Shown here piece after piece: positions 21,483 to 32,546 of a DNA stretch of 64,000 nt. A program made the position numbers and the translations under genes. Location of the stretch: NCBI GenBank assembly GCA_022818135.1, contig JAFMSR010000012.1, positions 7,493,570-7,557,569 on the forward strand, read 5' to 3'. Origin of the DNA: Saxidomus purpurata. Its lineage: Eukaryota > Mollusca > Bivalvia > Venerida > Veneridae. How positions within the stretch are numbered: position 1 is the first letter of the stretch; each line of letters opens with the position of its first letter. The notes beneath the pieces were generated by a model. It saw only the letters and a list, made by a program, of their open reading frames with translations. It had not been told where the DNA came from and searched no databases.

Positions 21483-21592
21483 GACAATCCGGCGTTCAGG
21501 ATCACGTTACTATACTTATAACCTTTTTTTAACATAATTTGACATTGAGGTATCATAAAGGCATTTGAAGGTCTACTTACTGAACGCCTTAA
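21483..21592 (+). repeat. Dispersed repeat, copy 1
   Basis: GACAATCCGGCGTTCAGGAT and GGCATTTGAAGGTCTACTTA recur, with longer spacing, at 22384-22680. Confidence 0.7.
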
Positions 21593-21603
21593 CTTAACTT
21601 AAC

Positions 21604-21729
21604 TGGGTTCAAGAACACCATACATTTTGAGCAGTTGATTTATCTCATCATATCCAAATTGCTTGAAATTGTAATGAACGTGTTGAATAAAACCAAAGAT
21701 CGGCAAAAAGTATGGTGTTCTTGAACCCA
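21604..21729. mobile_element. 126-bp MITE with 19-bp perfect terminal inverted repeats
   Basis: TGGGTTCAAGAACACCATA at 21604-21622 is exactly inverted at 21711-21729. A further right end (GTATGGTGTTCTTGAAT) follows at about 21738-21754. A second copy lacking the outer left end lies at 28150-28257. Confidence 0.85.
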
Positions 21730-22309
21730 AGAAAAAAGTATGGTGTTCTTGAATACCGCACTTGTGAAAAACGGCAAACATTTTTTACACGAGGACCACG
21801 GGCTAAAAGCAGTCCAATATTACGAAATCAAGAAAAATCGTGCAGTTCGAGAAAGCGTGCTTACAATGGTTATGAGGATCTACAGAAATTTGATATACAT
21901 GTATTACGATGGAACTTTTAGAATTGTGAAATATGGTCTGTACTTGGAGCTTTATTATATACCTATAGATATTCTGTCAAAATACAGCCTTTGTTCAACC
22001 ATTAAATACGGCCTGACAGAAAAAAAATCCGTATTGTATGTACGTGCATTACACACAATGGCATTATTTGTAAGAGTGCATTCAATTGGCCCTAACATAC
22101 ATATGACGTTAATAACGTCGATTTTGACTTGGTCGTTACTACTTTTAAACGATGACGTCAATAAAATAACGTTGCACACAACACATATTTCTCACTAAAA
22201 AGAGTTTTTCTTCAATTTTATGCTTTATATGTCATTTCAATTTTTTTTTCACGCAGAAAAGTGTCAAAAGGTATATAATAAAAGGGTCATTTGTATAGAA
22301 ATGTGATCC

Positions 22310-22680
22310 ATAAGCCGGATTGGCTCTCGACGAGGTCGGATCATACTCGTGGTATGCACTCGTATGATCCGACGCACGACTTGAGACAATCCGGCGTTCT
22401 GGATCACGTTACTTAACTAATAACCTTTTTTTTTATTACCCTTCCATACAATATTCAGTCTTCTGATCGGTCAACGATCTGTAGATATTTCCATTAAAGG
22501 GCAAGTTGGTAAAATACACTTGACATATCCCGTTATTGTACCCCACGCTAAACGTGAGAATGTTCGCGTACAGTACGGCAATGTATTAGCACTTGCTGAT
22601 TTGTGACGTTATTCAGTGACGTCACGAAGTGACATTCAGGTAACGTAAGGGCATTTGAAGGTCTTCTTACGTTCAGCCTC
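22310..22680. repeat. Fold-back plus dispersed repeat copy 2
   Basis: GTGATCCATAAGCCGGATTG (near 22302) is inverted at CAATCCGGCGTTCTGGATCA (near 22387). The inner stem GGTCGGATCATACTCGT / ACTCGTATGATCCGAC lies between. The right part continues as the repeat shared with 21483-21592. Confidence 0.75.
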
Positions 22681-23005
22681 AAAACGGAGTTACAAATGAA
22701 CCGATTCCTTCAATGAGGGGAATGGTAAAACAATGTTTATTTGACGCCGTATATGGGGATATATTACTCGCCTAGATTAATGTTACCTGAATCGTTAGAT
22801 TAATATTACCGTTTTTGGTGAGTTTCGTCACTATTTTTGCGCCAATGTTACTGTGTTTTGGAGCCGTTTTTTTACGACGTTTTGCGTTGGCGTCAGAACA
22901 AAAGAAAGAACGAAAGTCGCAGAAATCAGGCACGTAATTTGTTTGCTTAAAATATTAGACATCACGGGTAAAATGAATGTGTCAATTTATCGCTTTCTTA
23001 CACAC
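22681..23005. other. Spacer between the large inverted arms
   Basis: No recognisable coding or repeat content beyond AT-rich sequence. Confidence 0.4.
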
Positions 23006-23569
23006 ATGACATTTAAAGCATAAAATTGAAGAAAAACTCTTTTTAGTGCGAAATATGTGTTGTGTGCAACGTTATTTTATTGACGTCATCGATAAAGTAG
23101 TAACGACCAAGTCAAAACGACGTTATTAACGTCATATGTATGTAGTAGGCCAATTGAAGCACTCTACAAAAAGCCATTGTGGTAAGCACGTACATACAAT
23201 ACGGATTTTTTTTCTGTCAGGCCGTATTTAATGGTTGAACAAAGGCTGTATTTTGACAGAATATCTATAGGTATATAATAAAGCTCCAAGTACAGACCAT
23301 ATTTCACAATTCCAAAAGTTCCATGGTAATATATCAAATTTTATGACAGATATTATAAAATCTTAATTCATACAGCCGCACTTGTATAATTTTACATTCA
23401 CGGCATTCATTATTTCATCACACCCATTCCAAAATTGTATACGTCCCGCACTTGTGGAAAACGGCAAACATTTTTTACACGAGGACCACGGGCTCAAAGC
23501 AGTCCAACATTACGAAATCAAGAAAAATTGTGCAATTCGAGAAAAGCGTGCTTACAATAGTTATGAGGA

Positions 23570-23685
23570 CGTATAGGATAGAAAATGAGTGGGGTTGTCT
23601 GTACGATATAGACACGAGTGTAAGCGAGCGTTAGCGAGTGTCTATATCGTATAGACAACCCCACGAGATTTTCTATCCGACTTAT
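23570..23685. repeat. Fold-back with GC-rich centre
   Basis: Arms of about 45 bases (GATAGAAAAT, GTGGGGTTGTCT, ACGATATAGACAC and their complements) flank GAGTGTAAGCGAGCGTTAGC. It resembles in design the fold-back at 35384-35537. Confidence 0.85.
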
Positions 23686-24589
23686 GGCTAACGTTCCTCG
23701 ACTCAAACTCGAACAGATAATTACCTTTAATCGGGTTACGGTCGATGCATTTCCTCCAACGAGGAGCGATTGGTATTCATAAACGTAAGGAAGGGTCGAG
23801 TAACCTCGAGTAAGGACAGATATTTCGAGGAGCGAAAGTGCTTCCTCGAGCTGCACTCAAGGTGTCATTTTGAATATGACTCCAGTGAGAAATTGACGAA
23901 TTGCAGGAAATAGATGAAGTTGTATAGGTCCGTATGCCATGGATAGTTTTAAGGGACAGAGGCAACCCCTTAGATGATTTTAATGATGTGGAATTCTTCT
24001 TAAGATATTATATTAGTACTTAAAAAACGAAATAAAACTCAGTAGGCAATAAAACATATTTTATGACCAAAAGCTCACCCTAGACAAATTGCGCAGACTA
24101 TATCGCCTTAGAAAGTTGGACAGTTGAGGTGCCTGGGCGCAATCGGGAGACACTCAAAATCCCCTTGGCATAGTAGTCATAATCCCCTAAATTAATTTTA
24201 CATTGTAATTTCAATAAATTTTTTTTTACAATCATTCGCTATAGTAAAGTGGACCAAGGGGATTGTGAAGACACTCAACGCAATCAATAAATGGACAAGA
24301 AAAACATAGGCGTAGGAATGGGGGTCGGTTTGGCTCTCCCCCTCCCCGCCGAGTCAGACCAGGATATTATATTTTAACATGAAATAAAACTTGCACGATC
24401 AGGATTCAACAGTATAATTATCCCTCTGTTTTTATTTCTCTGATTTCAAAGTTGCATCTTGCTAAATTGTATACATTAGCACAGGGATTCACTGCACAGT
24501 ATTAACTGTTTTTGCCGCATCGCACCAAACTCAACCCCGCCCCCAGAGACACATACCTTCGTTCTTTACTGTCTCTCTCTCTAACTGTG
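23686..24589. other. No gene seen
   Basis: Contains scattered CTCGAGT/ACTCGAG and TCGAGG words (23700-23860) that recur around 25515-25650, probably remnants of another dispersed repeat. Confidence 0.45.
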
Positions 24590-24745
24590 TCGGCCTCATT
24601 GGTGCAGTGATTACGAAATTCGATTCGCAACTTAAAGGTTCCGCGTTCAATTCCCAGTTAGGCCACTTGACAAATGTCCTAGACCAAAACATTTTATGCC
24701 ACAGGTGTCTCAGATTTATGCCACAGGTGTCTCAGATCACTGTGT
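24590..24745 (+). repeat. Degenerate tRNA-derived SINE
   Basis: GGTGCAGTGATTACGAAATT then GTTCAATTCCCAGTTAGGCC gives A-box-like and B-box-like spacing. It is followed by a TGTCCTAGACCAAAACATTT tail and a direct duplication of ATGCCACAGGTGTCTCAGAT. Confidence 0.45.
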
Positions 24746-25152
24746 ACCAGATATGAAAATGATATTTCTCTCTGACAAGTGATTGGTTCGGCCAAGTATG
24801 GTGTCTCGAGAGCGATTATTATAAGCTAAGAGAACTTGTTGCGTAATCGAGCTAAAATATACTCAACAAAAAATCAAAGGGTCAATTACATATAATTTGA
24901 ATGTCTTGACAGACAAAACCTTGAATAAGTAAATAATATACTGTGAGGCAGTTGCAATAAAAAAATGCTTTTCTGATAGGGCCAGGTACTGATCTTATAA
25001 GATAAGCCAACTTATTTTTTAACAATTTGTTTTAAAACAATCAATGTGCATTGATATTTTTTATAAAGCGCCAAGCCGCAAGGACACGAAAACAGGACTG
25101 AAAATGGCGTCAGTAAGCGACACATTCAAAAGCTTTCCATGTATAGGGATGA

Positions 25153-25241
25153 CCGATGAGGTACAACCAAGAACATGTTATTTTCAAATCAGATATAGAT
25201 CTGATTTGAAAATAACAATGTTCTTGGTGTTACCTCATCGG
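25153..25241. repeat. Near-perfect 89-bp hairpin
   Basis: From CCGATGAGGT to ACCTCATCGG the two halves are complementary through CCAAGAACAT, TTATTTTCAAATCAGAT and a loop of about four bases, with only a few mismatches. The stem is about 42 bp, larger than typical animal miRNA precursors but of that shape. Confidence 0.9.
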
Positions 25242-26763
25242 AAAGAAAAATCAACTTTAAAAAACGATTCTTTATTTTTTTGTTAAGTATAAATTAATAC
25301 AAGTATATATTTTAAGTAACCCCCCACCCTTTCTGTCAAAATCCACCACCATATCGCTGATCAAAATCTCTGACTTTTAGGTTTACTTCTGAAGAGCGGG
25401 AAAAGGAATCGTATCGATTACACAATTCTTTAAACTGCCATGTTTTCTTTTACAAGTGTATTCCATATTTATGTAGAATCAATATTAACAGATTTGTTAC
25501 GGTTGATTAACGCCTCAAACCTTCCTCGAGAAAGTCAAGGATGACTTTTACTATGAATACCAATTAGTCACTCGAGTTCACCTTACTTGAGGCGTCCTTG
25601 AGCATCCCTTAAGGAAGCCTTTCCCGAGTATGAGTCGAGGTGGAGTTCGAGTGACGACTCTGAATACAGCCATTAGACCGTGAAATTTCACGAAAAATCG
25701 GGCTTTAGTAGTCAGTTTAGTAAATTAAATCTTATCCACCCACATACTAGTAAACGCTTTCTTCGAACAGCATTGTGTAACAAATATGAATTTGGATTAA
25801 GATCTTAATAAAGTTTTTAATAATGATAACATATCGGTCACACAGCTTGACAATTTACCGACACAGGATTTGGTGTACATCAGTGTTCCAAGCAAAGAAC
25901 GCTTTTAAGCTGCTCGCTGTCAGATTTCGAACTGTCTGAACTTAACATATTTTAGGACGAATCATCAAATAAAAGGGTTCCATTATAAATCATGTTAAGT
26001 ATTGCTGTATTTTTGAAATTATACGCTACCAATCTATAAAGCGTTGCAAAGCTTTTGAAATCACATTATAAACATAGTGTAGCGGTGCCGTTAAACCAAA
26101 CTCACTATCATTTCCTGAAGATTTTCTCAAATTGCTACCAAAATTTTCACTTGTGTTGTTGAGTCTAGCATTTAGTATTTCATTTTATGTTTTGAAACAT
26201 CATTTTGGAGATTTTTTTTCACCTGAAACTGTGAACCAGCAGCTTTAATGCTGTAGATATAGTTAAGGACAGTGATTTGTCTAAAATGAAAATTGAAAGA
26301 GTTCCCAAAAATAATAGAAAACAAAACAGTTGGGCCATGTCCTGCTACATAGACTGGGCACAACTACACGTTATTAATTGCTATTTTTGTTTTTTACCCT
26401 TACCTCATTTGGTCAAAATTTACCTCATTTTCTATTTACATTTCGCCATCATTTTTGCTCCAAACCATGTATCATGGAACACTCTTTAAACGCATATACA
26501 ACAACGATTATCCCGATTTGTTTTCATCCAGGTATTCTAAGCAAACTTAGAAGAACCTTTTTTATTTTGTTTAGTATACATGTATTTTTAAAATGTCACA
26601 TTTTTACGATACTGTATACGTATACTTGTATTCGAAGACAAATTTGTCCTATTTAATTGACTGAGCACGATAAAAAATAAAAGAAATTATACATGACAAT
26701 TTATGTCAATGTTTTAAAGTTTCTTCCCTGTAGGTCGTCCCATAAAAACACAGTGTTTTAAGT
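25242..26763. other. No gene seen
   Basis: AT-rich. Contains CTCGAG-rich remnants at 25515-25650 and short open frames (up to 92 codons) without recognisable domains. Confidence 0.45.
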
Positions 26764-26876
26764 AAGATATAAGCACAAACGAGCCAATATGTAAACTTAT
26801 GGATGGTCCTCGGCGCTAACGCGCCTCGGACAGTCCAGTATTTTACATATTGTATCATTTTTTGCTTATATCCTTT
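26764..26876. repeat. Fold-back with GGCGC-rich centre
   Basis: GGATATAAGC-like outer words, AATATGTAAA / TTTACATATT, GGTCCTCGGCGC / GCGCCTCGGAC around TAAC. Confidence 0.75.
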
Positions 26877-26920
26877 ACATAATGTTATATACTTAATAAC
26901 TTTAAAAACGATTTTTTATT

Positions 26921-28140
26921 ATGCCCCCGAAGGGCGGCATATTAAAATCGCACCGTCCGTCTGTGCGTCCCCACTTACAAATTCGTGTCCGGACCGTAAC
27001 TCTGTCATGCATTGAGGATTTTAAAATAACTTGGCACACATGTCTAGCACATCAAGACGACGTGTCGCGTACAAGACCCACATCCCTACCTCAAAGGTCA
27101 AGGTCACACTTGGAGTATGAAGGTTATGGAATCCTCTATATATGCACACATTCGTGTCCGGACTGTAACCTTGTCATGCATTGAAGGATTTTAAAATAAC
27201 TTAGCACAAATGACACATTAAGACGACGTGTCGCGTGCAAGACCCACGTCCCTAGCTCAAAGGTCAAGGTCACTCTTAGAGTTTGAAGGTAATGGATTCC
27301 TCTATATATGCATGTATGCACACATTCGTGTCCGGACTGTAACTTTGTCATGCATTGAAGGATTTTAAAATAACTTGGCACAAATGTCTAGCACATCAAG
27401 ACGATGTGTCGCGTGCAAGACCCACGTCCCTAGCTCAAAGGTCAAGGTCATACTTAGAGTTTGAAGGTAATGGATTCCTCTATATATGCATATATGCACA
27501 CATTCGTGTCCGGACTGTAACTTTGTCATGCATTGAAGGATTTTAAAATAACTTGGCAAAAATGTCTAGCACATCAAGACGACGTGTTGGTGCAAGACCC
27601 TTGTCCCTAGCTCAAAGGTCAAGGTCACTCTTAAAGTTTGAAGGTAATTGATTCCTCTATATATGCATATATGCACACATTCGTGTCCGGACTGTAACTT
27701 TGTCATGCATTGAAGGATTTTAAAATAATTTGGCACAAATGTCTAGCACATCAAGACGACGTTTCGCGTGCAATACCAACATCCCTACCACAAAGGACAA
27801 GGTCACACTTAGAGTTTATAGGTAATGGAATTCTGTATATATGCAGCATACATTTGTGTCCGGACTATAACTTTATCATGCTTCGAAGGATTTTAAAATA
27901 ACTTGGCACAAATGTCTAGCACATCAAGCGGATGTGTTTCGTGCAAGACCCAAGTCCCAACCGCAAAGGTCAAGGTCACACACACTTAGTGTTTAAAGTA
28001 ATGGAATACTGTATGCATGGTTACTCTGTCATGCATGGAAGGATTTTAAAATGACATAGCACATTTATTGAGCACATGGGGAGGACACAGACTGTGAGGC
28101 ACCTCTTTCGGGGGCATTCGTCACTTGTGAGGGACAGCTC
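26921..28140 (+). mobile_element. Inverted-end element built of 170-178-bp tandem units
   Basis: Begins ATGCCCCCGAAGGGCGGCAT and ends with CTTTCGGGGGCAT (28104-28116), so the termini are inverted. Between them about six units repeat TTCGTGTCCGGACTGTAAC (starts 26982, 27151, 27325, 27503, 27680, 27853), CATGCATTGAAGGATTTTA, CACATCAAGACGACGTG and CTCAAAGGTCAAGGTCAC. The open frames on both strands follow the tandem periodicity and are not genes. A decayed relative occupies 37395-38690 in unit 2, so the family was present before the duplication. Confidence 0.85.
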
Positions 28141-28149
28141 TTGTTAGTC

Positions 28150-28257
28150 ATACATTTTGAGCAGTTGATTTATCTCATCATAACCAAATTGCTTGAAATT
28201 GTAAAGAACGTGTTGAATAAAACCAAAGACCGGCAAAAAATATGGTGTTCTTGAATT
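28150..28257. mobile_element. Second copy of the 126-bp MITE, left end truncated
   Basis: Matches 21619-21727 almost base for base from CATACATTTTGAGCAGTTGA to TATGGTGTTCTTGAA. The outer left terminal repeat is missing. Confidence 0.85.
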
Positions 28258-28308
28258 TTCCAAATTTACAACAAAATACCCGTTAAATACCTGCTTGCGT
28301 TTTTAAAG

Positions 28309-30240
28309 TTGTTAAGTATACAATGTATATGCAAAACATATTCTAGTTTTAAAAAATCATCAGATTTTACTTCAAATGCTTTATACAACTGGGTCCAAGA
28401 AAACGATTTAGATACATGTTGCATGAAAGGTCTTCAGAGTTCATATGGCTTTGTTGCAAAAATTGTACTGGCAATTGTTTGTGACTTTTAGCAAATTTGT
28501 ACACCATCTTCATGAAGAAAAGCAAATCATGGAACTTTGATAATTTTATTTCACTTTACTTTGTTATATCTTTAATTCATTAGATAAATAAATTTAACAT
28601 GAACATTGCAGACTGACCTTTGATGAGAACCACTTTTATCAGTTTAGCAAATTTGTACACCAATCTTCATGAAGAAAAGACATATTGGACGTAGAGATAT
28701 ATTATATAGTACAAAATTAATTTTCCTGCCTAATTCGTCGAGGAATTGTACATGTATTGTTGGTGTTGGTAGAGAATTGGAGGTAAAATAATCATGATTC
28801 TATATTTCTATGAGGAAACAGTTGAGCATTTTTTCATCGCAGGAAATGTCAGGGGAAATTGAGTTGGACTGACGAGATATTAATGTTACTGACTGTTGCT
28901 GTCAAACTTTTCCGGGAAAAAAGTGAAAACATTTGGAGTATTTTTTTTAATGCACGCTTCGTTTGTCTTATAGCTTCCCTATCCATTCATCTGTAAGCCA
29001 GTGTAATTAGACGCAAAATAAACTACTGTTTTCAATAACCAAACTTAATCATTAACGTTTGCATTTTCCTTTTTGTGTTTTTGCAAGCACTTAAATAAGA
29101 AAGTTTAGCAGTAACCATTCTTTCACTGTTTTTAACGCTAGAAACCTAGCTAGGATACGCACACTCCATAAACATTATTATATAACGAGTAAGGCTTGCA
29201 GCTGTTATGTTGCACGTTAAACTGCAAACGTTATTTATTTGAATTCATTATTACTTAATTCACATTACACCGCTGGCAGAGGAAACTATAGAATAATAAG
29301 TAACACCTCCAACATTATTAACACTAAAACATTGTTCTTTGGATTTCTCATCAATCAATAACACAATATGTGCCTGTCTAAACAAATAAACTCCTTCTAT
29401 AGCATAAATCAGTTTTGAGTCATTGCTACTATTGTTCATACACAATGGATGAACAGCTGGTACAATACTATAATATACCGGTAATTAATAATATATGTCC
29501 GTCCTGTCCGTAATTTTCAACAGTCGCTTTTATTGGTTGATGGGCATGTATACTATTACTGCTGTAAAATTTCTCCGAGAGAGGACCGATTACTAATTTT
29601 AGACAAGACTTACATGTATTTACTATTGTTTTGTTGTTTATATATATATTCCTGCTTCATGTACATGTACATCTTTAAAACTAATAAAATATGTTTATAT
29701 ATGTAGCCAGCATGCTATTTTACTTGTGCGTCGCTATTGTGTACTCGGTCTAGTTTCTACTCTAGATATACATATCCTACGTTATAATTGTGAGGTGTTT
29801 GCGGTTTACATTTGGACATACATTCTTACGAAGAAAGTGTAGACAGGTAAGAACTTAAAAACTTTGGTGCAATAATTATATATTTTGTTTCTTTCATTAA
29901 TGCTACTAACTTAAAAGTATGGCACGCGACTTCTATTTGTAAACCTATACTTGGTCCAATCATTTGATTTGGAAATACTTCTGTCTTTATTCTCTTCTCC
30001 GCTTTTCATTCAACTTTTTGAATACGGACATATGGTGCTGAATTTAAATGGAGTATTATTTTCGTACTGAGAGAAAAGAACTTTTAAGCATTAATATTCA
30101 ATTCAAACGATGGTATATCATTATCTCTAGTCATTGTTTGCTGTATGATATATACGAGACGTTTTAATTGTTTGTCAGTCTAAGGTACTGAATATTGACA
30201 GATGATATTGAAATGGTTTTCTTAGCTTGATATTTTTGAA
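28309..30240 (+). repeat. Y module, copy A
   Basis: First of four copies (others at about 38690, 40640 and 46430). Shared landmarks in order: CTTCAAATGCTTTATA; TAGCAAATTTGTACACCA; GGAAATGTCAGGGGAAATTG; CACTGACTGTTGCTGTCAA-like text; TAACACCTCCAACATTATTA; GTCGCTATTGTGTACTCGGT; and a splice-donor-like CAG/GTAAGA, here with GT at 29847-29848. No conserved open frame. Confidence 0.75.
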
Positions 30241-30241
30241 G

Positions 30242-30375
30242 CCACCATTGTGCGGTGTTAGCATGTTCGCCTCAGGATCGCGGACTTCAGCGGTTCGATT
30301 CCGTTCAGTGCCATGTTTGAAGTGTCCTGAAGCAAGACATCTTATTTCCATGTTGCCTCTGTCTCTGTTTGGATT
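30242..30375 (+). repeat. tRNA-derived SINE, copy in unit 1
   Basis: GTGCGGTGTTAGCATGTTCG, CTCAGGATCGCGG and GCGGTTCGATTCCG give a tRNA-like head (A and B boxes), followed by GTGTCCTGAAGCAAGACATC and GTTGCCTCTGTCTC. Orthologous by position to 43331 and 49848, so it was inserted before the duplications. Confidence 0.65.
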
Positions 30376-31314
30376 CGATTTTAGCTGAAGCTAGACTCGA
30401 TGGAGATTTAGCTAAGATGTAAGAACTTGTACAGCTATAAGTGTGGTTTGAATCCTTTTTCATCCAACGTTATTCATTAAATAATATCCGTTCCAGCGTT
30501 GTTCATCGTCTAATAAACATTGATTTGGAGTTTTGATGCGCTGTAGTTAACCACGAAGGCCGAAGAGTTGTTTATTGGACGCAAACAATGCTGAAAAAGG
30601 ACGTTTTTTCGGTTTCATCATAACCAGATATTACAAAAGGTGAATAAATGCAAAGCGTTATTTTCTACGCGTATTTTCTATTTAACGTCATGCGGCACAA
30701 TATGACGTCATTTTTACGGCATATTGATTCCTGCGTTGTTTATGGCATAATAAAACATAATTTTCTACTCTTTGTATATAGAGACAAACTTGTAAGTCAT
30801 CACTGATTATGCTAAGACTGCATTTCTACATCAAATATTTTAGGTCTTTCTGGAGGTAACTAAAAACCCAGTGAGCTCAGTAAAACTTTCTGCAAAATAC
30901 CATAGGATACCGGTATTGAAAAAAGATTCAACGGTCTTTATTTGTTATATAATTTTTTATACAAATACATCTCTTAATTTAGACGCAATACGCTCACTTG
31001 AGACATTTAAATTATCGTCTATCTAAAAATATCTTGGCATTTGTGATGATAGAAATGAGGCGAGTAATTGGTTGTTAGAGAATATTCTTATCATAGAACT
31101 GCAGCACGTGCTTTCGTTTATTTTGGGCAAATATTTACAATGTTTTGCGTGAAATGTTTACCTGAAATTATTTATGATTGGTTATATAATGGTCTTATGT
31201 AAACTTGAGCAGTAAAATCTAAAACAAAATATGTTTTAAAACAACAGACAAAAGATACCGGAATAGAACCTGTTACATGAATACACATGTACCAGTTATT
31301 CAACTTCACATATA

Positions 31315-31564
31315 CACTCAGTTCCAAAAGAAAGTGTGCACTTTGTTTTCTGTGATTTTTCATCGACTACTTTTCTGAAAGCCTATATATTTGGTACCAA
31401 AATTGAGATCTGTTTACGTACAATATGGCGAACATTTTAGATTTTGCAATCGATTGATGACAAATATACATGAGCTATAGTGTGCGAAAATTGAAGCCGA
31501 TAAGTCTGCTAAATATTGAAATATTTAAAATTAAGAAGTGCACACTTTCTTTTGGAACTGAGGG
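31315..31564. mobile_element. 250-bp TA-flanked MITE (Tc1/mariner type)
   Basis: CACTCAGTTCCAAAAGAAAG at the left is inverted at the right with one mismatch (CCCTCAGTTCC on the other strand); the terminal repeats are about 29 bp. TA flanks both ends (31313-31314, 31565-31566). Unit 1 shows the empty site near 12442 (CACATATATATTACAC). It has no coding capacity, so it must have been moved by a transposase from elsewhere. TA target choice is the hallmark of Tc1/mariner. Confidence 0.88.
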
Positions 31565-32546
31565 TATATTACACTTAATTATCAATTGAATACTGACTTT
31601 CATTATTCCTAAAACAAAACATTACTTCGAATGAAAACGTCAAGAAACTCAGCAGAAACCTTTTCTGAAATATAGTGAGCATGTTACATTAAAGAAATGT
31701 TCAGTTGCATACATTACTCTCCTGAATGTGCCAGACTGTGATGTTTTTAGTTAATATAATTTCTGATAATGGCAACCAGTCATAACTGACTTTATATACT
31801 ATGTGTATATACAAATGGCGCAGACAAGTTGAAGAGACATACTTCTTTTACACTTGAACGTTGGAATCTGATGACACAGTTACTATTTGCTATTAAGTCA
31901 ACAATTGACAACAGCACTAGTAATTCCCGGATGCACATAATTTCCGGAAACTAATTTCTTTTTCTATTCGGTAATTACAACTTGGAAGAGATGGGTAATA
32001 CAAGTTTGATTGACGGATACAAGTATCTCGAAATTGGTCATGAAAGGAAATTATGTCCGGTTGCAGATATATCCACATGTATACAATAAATGTTGTTAAA
32101 TACCTCAGCTTAAAGCTTTGTTTGTTTGTTTGTTTATGATTTTAAGGTCCATCGCCCTCGTTCAAGGTATATGGTTGATGAGACCTAAGACGATCGGGCC
32201 AGTTTAGATCTTGGTTATATATCAAATAATTTTATTCATTAATGTTTTTAATTAAATGTGACAAAAAATTGCTTTTTTCAGTCAGTCATAAAAAGGAGTA
32301 TTTAAAGCACCTATATCGCTGTAACATATTTCATATATAACTATAAGCAATTAGTATATCAAGAAAATGTATCACCAAAGAGTCACCAAAAAGTTAAACC
32401 ACTGTTAAATGCTTTTAGAAGGATACATTTTTACATATTATTTGTATGTGTTTTACTACGCGCAATTTGTCCGGTTTCACTGAGCTATCTGTTTTACGTC
32501 AGTGGCATTATACTCACGATTCCACCCGAGACAACAGTTCATTTTT

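Larger units (their letters stand above)
21756..23575. repeat. Nested inverted and direct repeat complex
   Basis: The arms 21887-22235 and 23006-23340 are inverted copies of about 340 bases with high identity (for example CTTGGAGCTT and CAATTTTATGCTTTA with their complements), around a 770-base spacer. Outside them, 21756-21886 and 23449-23573 are direct repeats (CGCACTTGTG, TTTTTTACACGAGGACCACG, AAAGCAGTCCAA). The open frame at 21740-22198 runs across these repeats and is not conserved in the other arm. Confidence 0.8.
11800..30480 (+). repeat. Segmental duplication, unit 1
   Basis: Collinear with 30810-40600. Anchor pairs read by eye: 11820-12420 with 30815-31300; 13650-13920 with 31765-32015; 14320-14600 with 32030-34735; 16625-17190 with 34745-35130; 20490-21320 with 35240-37385; 26921-28140 with 37395-38690; 28309-29900 with 38690-40560. 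It is longer than unit 2 mainly because of insertions at about 12.56-13.03, 13.93-14.32, 14.60-16.61, 17.2-20.5 and 21.5-26.9 kb. No intact gene is carried. Confidence 0.8.

Noticed and set aside
21740..22198. 152-codon plus-strand frame
   Set aside because: It crosses the border of a direct repeat and a large inverted arm; the matching copies at 23.0-23.6 kb do not keep the frame.
26921..27901. Several 60-90 codon frames on both strands
   Set aside because: They follow the 170-178-bp tandem units and change frame with unit length.
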